A stretch of 8,527 nucleotides of DNA from Chitinophagaceae bacterium. Its GTDB lineage: Bacteria > Bacteroidota > Bacteroidia > Chitinophagales > Chitinophagaceae. Location: positions 1 through 8,527 of the forward strand of contig CANJDY010000103.1 of assembly GCA_947472635.1 (NCBI GenBank). Reading direction: 5' to 3'. The notes below the pieces were generated by a model. The model made no database searches, was not told the DNA's origin, and worked only from the letters and a program-made list of their open reading frames with translations. The position numbers were made by a program, and so were the translations under genes. Shown piece by piece: positions 6,987 through 8,527 of this stretch. How positions within the stretch are numbered: the first letter of the stretch is position 1; each line of letters opens with the position of its first letter.

Positions 6987-7014
6987 TTTGACAAAGCGTA
7001 AAACCTTACTTTTG
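6987..7014 (+). promoter_or_regulatory. Promoter of the PfkB-family kinase gene
   Basis: TTTG at 6987-6990 and TACTTTTG at 7007-7014, followed by C, match the Bacteroidota -33 TTTG and -7 TAnnTTTG(Y) elements; the 16-base spacer is slightly short. Transcription would begin near 7021, leaving a leader of about 50 bases before the ATG at 7072. This site lies within the longest open frame and is the main argument against starting the protein at 6955. Confidence 0.62.
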
Positions 7015-7071
7015 CAACAACTTTTAACCACCCCATCACGGCCTTCCGTTGGTGAATTTAAACCAAACAAT

Positions 7072-7995
7072 ATGTCCCTAATATCAGTTGGAACCATGGC
7101 TTTTGATGCCATCGAAACCCCTTTCGGAAAAGTGAATCAAATTGTGGGTGGCTCTGGCACCTATGTTGCCTATGCAGCCAGTAATTTCGTTAGTACCATC
7201 AAGCAAATCTCGATAGTTGGATTTGATTTTCCAGAAGAAGAAATGGCTGAACTGAAAAAAAGAGGCGTACAACTTGAAGGGGTGGAAGTGGTGCCTGATA
7301 AAAAATCATTTTTCTGGAGTGGTAAATATCACCTCGACATGAATAACCGGGATACACTCGTAACCGATCTGAACGTGTTGGCAGACTTTAATCCCATTGT
7401 ACCGGATAGTTACCAGGGTGCCGAATTTTTAATGCTCGGCAATTTGGCCCCCAACCTTCAATTAAGCATCATCAACCAATTGAAAGTAAGGCCAAAATTA
7501 ATTGTGATGGATACCATGAATTTTTGGATGGACATTGCGATGGATGATTTAGAGGCGGTATTGAAAAAAGTGGATGTATTGATGATCAATGATGCCGAAG
7601 CAAGACAATTGAGTGGACAGTTCTCATTGGTAAAAGCAGCCAAAGTAATACTTGAAATGGGTCCAAAATTTTTGGTAATCAAAAAAGGTGAACACGGCGC
7701 ACTATTATTCCATAAAGACCATGTCTTTTTCGCACCCGCATTACCGTTAGAAGAAGTGTTTGACCCAACGGGTGCTGGCGACACTTTTGCAGGAGGATTC
7801 ATCGGATATCTTGCCAAAACGGGGGATATCAGTTTTAGTAATATGAAAACGGCTATTATTGTAGGAAGTGCCCTAGCCAGTTTTTGTGTAGAAAAATTTG
7901 GGCCCAACAGGATGAAGGAAATTACCAAAGCAGATATCGACCAGCGCTTACATGAATTTGTACAGCTGGTAAACTTTGATATAGACCTAGTATAA
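7072..7995 (+). CDS. PfkB-family carbohydrate kinase
   Basis: A 307-residue ribokinase-fold kinase that transfers phosphate from ATP to a sugar or sugar-like alcohol in the cytoplasm; the substrate is not identifiable here. Residue numbers are from the chosen start. GGSGTYVAYAAS (26-37) corresponds to the substrate-side glycine motif, NDAEARQLSG (173-182) to the NxxE-type metal/phosphate motif, KKGEHGAL (204-211) to the strand before the ATP site, and DPTGAGDTFAGGF (231-243) to PfkB signature 2 with catalytic Asp237. The frame is open back to an ATG at 6955, but those 39 extra residues are basic, unlike the family N-terminus, and overlap a good promoter. The strand-forming SLISVGTMAFDAIETP right after the ATG at 7072 is the normal beginning. 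The gene is monocistronic by its promoter and following terminator. It could be a ribokinase, adenosine kinase-like or other PfkB member; neighbours do not help. Confidence 0.92.
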   Translation: MSLISVGTMAFDAIETPFGKVNQIVGGSGTYVAYAASNFVSTIKQISIVGFDFPEEEMAELKKRGVQLEGVEVVPDKKSFFWSGKYHLDMNNRDTLVTDLNVLADFNPIVPDSYQGAEFLMLGNLAPNLQLSIINQLKVRPKLIVMDTMNFWMDIAMDDLEAVLKKVDVLMINDAEARQLSGQFSLVKAAKVILEMGPKFLVIKKGEHGALLFHKDHVFFAPALPLEEVFDPTGAGDTFAGGFIGYLAKTGDISFSNMKTAIIVGSALASFCVEKFGPNRMKEITKADIDQRLHEFVQLVNFDIDLV

Positions 7996-8018
7996 GGATT
8001 AATCAATCATTGATCAAC

Positions 8019-8046
8019 AACCGAAGTCTTTTTACTTCGGTTTTTT
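8019..8046 (+). terminator. Intrinsic terminator after the PfkB-family kinase gene
   Basis: AACCGAAGT (8019-8027) pairs perfectly with ACTTCGGTT (8034-8042) around a six-base loop, and a run of six T residues (8041-8046) overlaps the end of the stem. CAACAA and TTGTTG further out (8015-8020 and 8045-8050) could lengthen the stem. It begins 24 bases after the stop codon, the expected place for a terminator. Read from the other strand it lacks an equally good T-run, so it mainly serves the plus strand. Confidence 0.92.
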
Positions 8047-8121
8047 GTTGGCATCAATGCTCACCAGACTCCCACCCAATGACTACTCCAGTATCCGGAA
8101 AAGCAAAAATAAAATCAAATC

Positions 8122-8279
8122 GGAATGCTGGCCACAATATATGAAAGCGTTTTTTTATCTTTATAGCCCTTAAGATGTCTTAATTTGAAGGAAGTTATTA
8201 TCATACAATAAATTTAAAATATATGTTAGAAATAATTGCACTTTATTTTCTTTGTAAAAAGAATGGAATACTGGCCACA
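8122..8279. repeat. Pair of near-identical 15-base direct repeats
   Basis: GGAATGCTGGCCACA at 8122-8136 recurs as GGAATACTGGCCACA at 8265-8279 with one difference. The first copy is in the gap before the last gene and the second lies inside its 5' coding part. The first copy, read in the corresponding frame, gives GMLAT against GILAT in the gene, so it might be debris of a duplicated gene start; the similarity fades on both sides. Apart from this and the terminator, I found no gene or clear promoter in 7996-8222. Confidence 0.5.
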
Positions 8280-8527
8280 CAAAAGGGGTTAAATCCTCGT
8301 ACATGGAAATGGTACACGGTATTGGCCTGGCTCTTAACGGAAATGATTGGTGTCATCATCGGAATAACATTATATGGTGTGGACAATCTGATGGGAGTAA
8401 TGTCTTTAGGAATCATCAGTGCTTTTGGAGGATACCTAATTATTAAATTTGTGCTAGATAAAAAACCGGATTTTGTTGAGGAAGAAATCAATGGCATTGG
8501 TGTAGATGATCTTCATCCAAAAAAAAA
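8223..8527 (+). CDS. Hypothetical small membrane protein, cut by the window end
   Basis: An open frame starts at ATG 8223 and has no stop before the window ends; 101 residues are visible. It has a hydrophobic N-terminus (residues 2-11), a short basic stretch (KKNGILATQKGLNPRTWKW, 12-30), then two membrane helices (about 30-51 and 57-78) separated by a short polar turn, and an acidic tail (VEEEINGIGVDDLHP, 85-99). With the basic region before the first helix and charged residues after the second, both ends probably face the cytoplasm. I do not recognise a named family; similar small two-helix proteins are, to my memory, common as conserved hypotheticals in Bacteroidota, some with an added soluble domain after the helices, which the cut end may hide. 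No promoter with a good -33 element is visible; TTAATTTG at 8180-8187 is an imperfect -7 candidate. Confidence 0.72.
   Translation, partial: MLEIIALYFLCKKNGILATQKGLNPRTWKWYTVLAWLLTEMIGVIIGITLYGVDNLMGVMSLGIISAFGGYLIIKFVLDKKPDFVEEEINGIGVDDLHPKK

Noticed and set aside
6918..7001. A short plus-strand frame (27 codons) before the sugar kinase gene
   Set aside because: It overlaps the -33 element of the kinase promoter, has no recognisable features, and would not be transcribed from that promoter.
7458..8006. A 182-codon open frame on the minus strand opposite the sugar kinase gene
   Set aside because: It is fully antisense to a clear PfkB-family gene, its translation shows no recognisable motif, and it overlaps the conserved DPTGAGD region, so it is a shadow frame.
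8243..8497. An 84-codon open frame on the minus strand near the window end
   Set aside because: The plus strand here encodes a coherent two-helix membrane protein open from 8223; the antisense frame has no domain-like features.

Overview
The window looks like ordinary chromosome from a member of the Bacteroidota, most likely close to the Chitinophagaceae. The reasons are the moderate-to-low G+C, start codons that mostly lack a Shine-Dalgarno sequence, several TAnnTTTG-type -7 promoter elements, and the style of the proteins: a FabH ending in a GSGFTWAS-type tail, a COX15-type heme A synthase, and a YciO-type YrdC-domain protein. The genus is an inference from remembered family features; no search was possible.

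Layout: (1) Positions 1-465 are the 3' end of a beta-ketoacyl-ACP synthase III gene. Two co-oriented genes follow, a diacylglycerol/sphingosine-kinase-like lipid kinase (546-1451) and a small two-CBS-domain protein (1513-1962). (2) A minus-strand pair reads towards them: heme A synthase (5333-4263), then a large membrane-anchored patatin-like lipase (4201-1973) that ends only 10 bp from the CBS gene. (3) rnhB (5418-6011) diverges from the heme A synthase and converges on a yciO-like gene (6720-6112). A possible 26-codon reading frame sits just after yciO. (4) After a 351-bp gene-free stretch comes a PfkB-family sugar kinase. Its start is best placed at 7072, because the longer reading frame runs through a good promoter. 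It ends at a clear intrinsic terminator (8019-8046). (5) A two-helix membrane protein of unknown function starts at 8223 and runs off the window.

The genes are mostly metabolic and housekeeping and do not form one pathway. Three of them touch lipids (FabH for acyl-chain initiation, the lipid kinase, the patatin-like lipase), but they lie in two opposed transcription units, so a joint role is only a suggestion. I found no transposase, integrase, CRISPR array, rRNA, tRNA, toxin-antitoxin pair or recognisable defence operon, and I do not see convincing evidence for a new multi-gene system. The items most worth a second look are the multi-helix membrane module fused to the patatin domain, the sphingosine-kinase-like GSGN motif in the lipid kinase, the altered signature residues of the YciO protein, and the small open frame after yciO.
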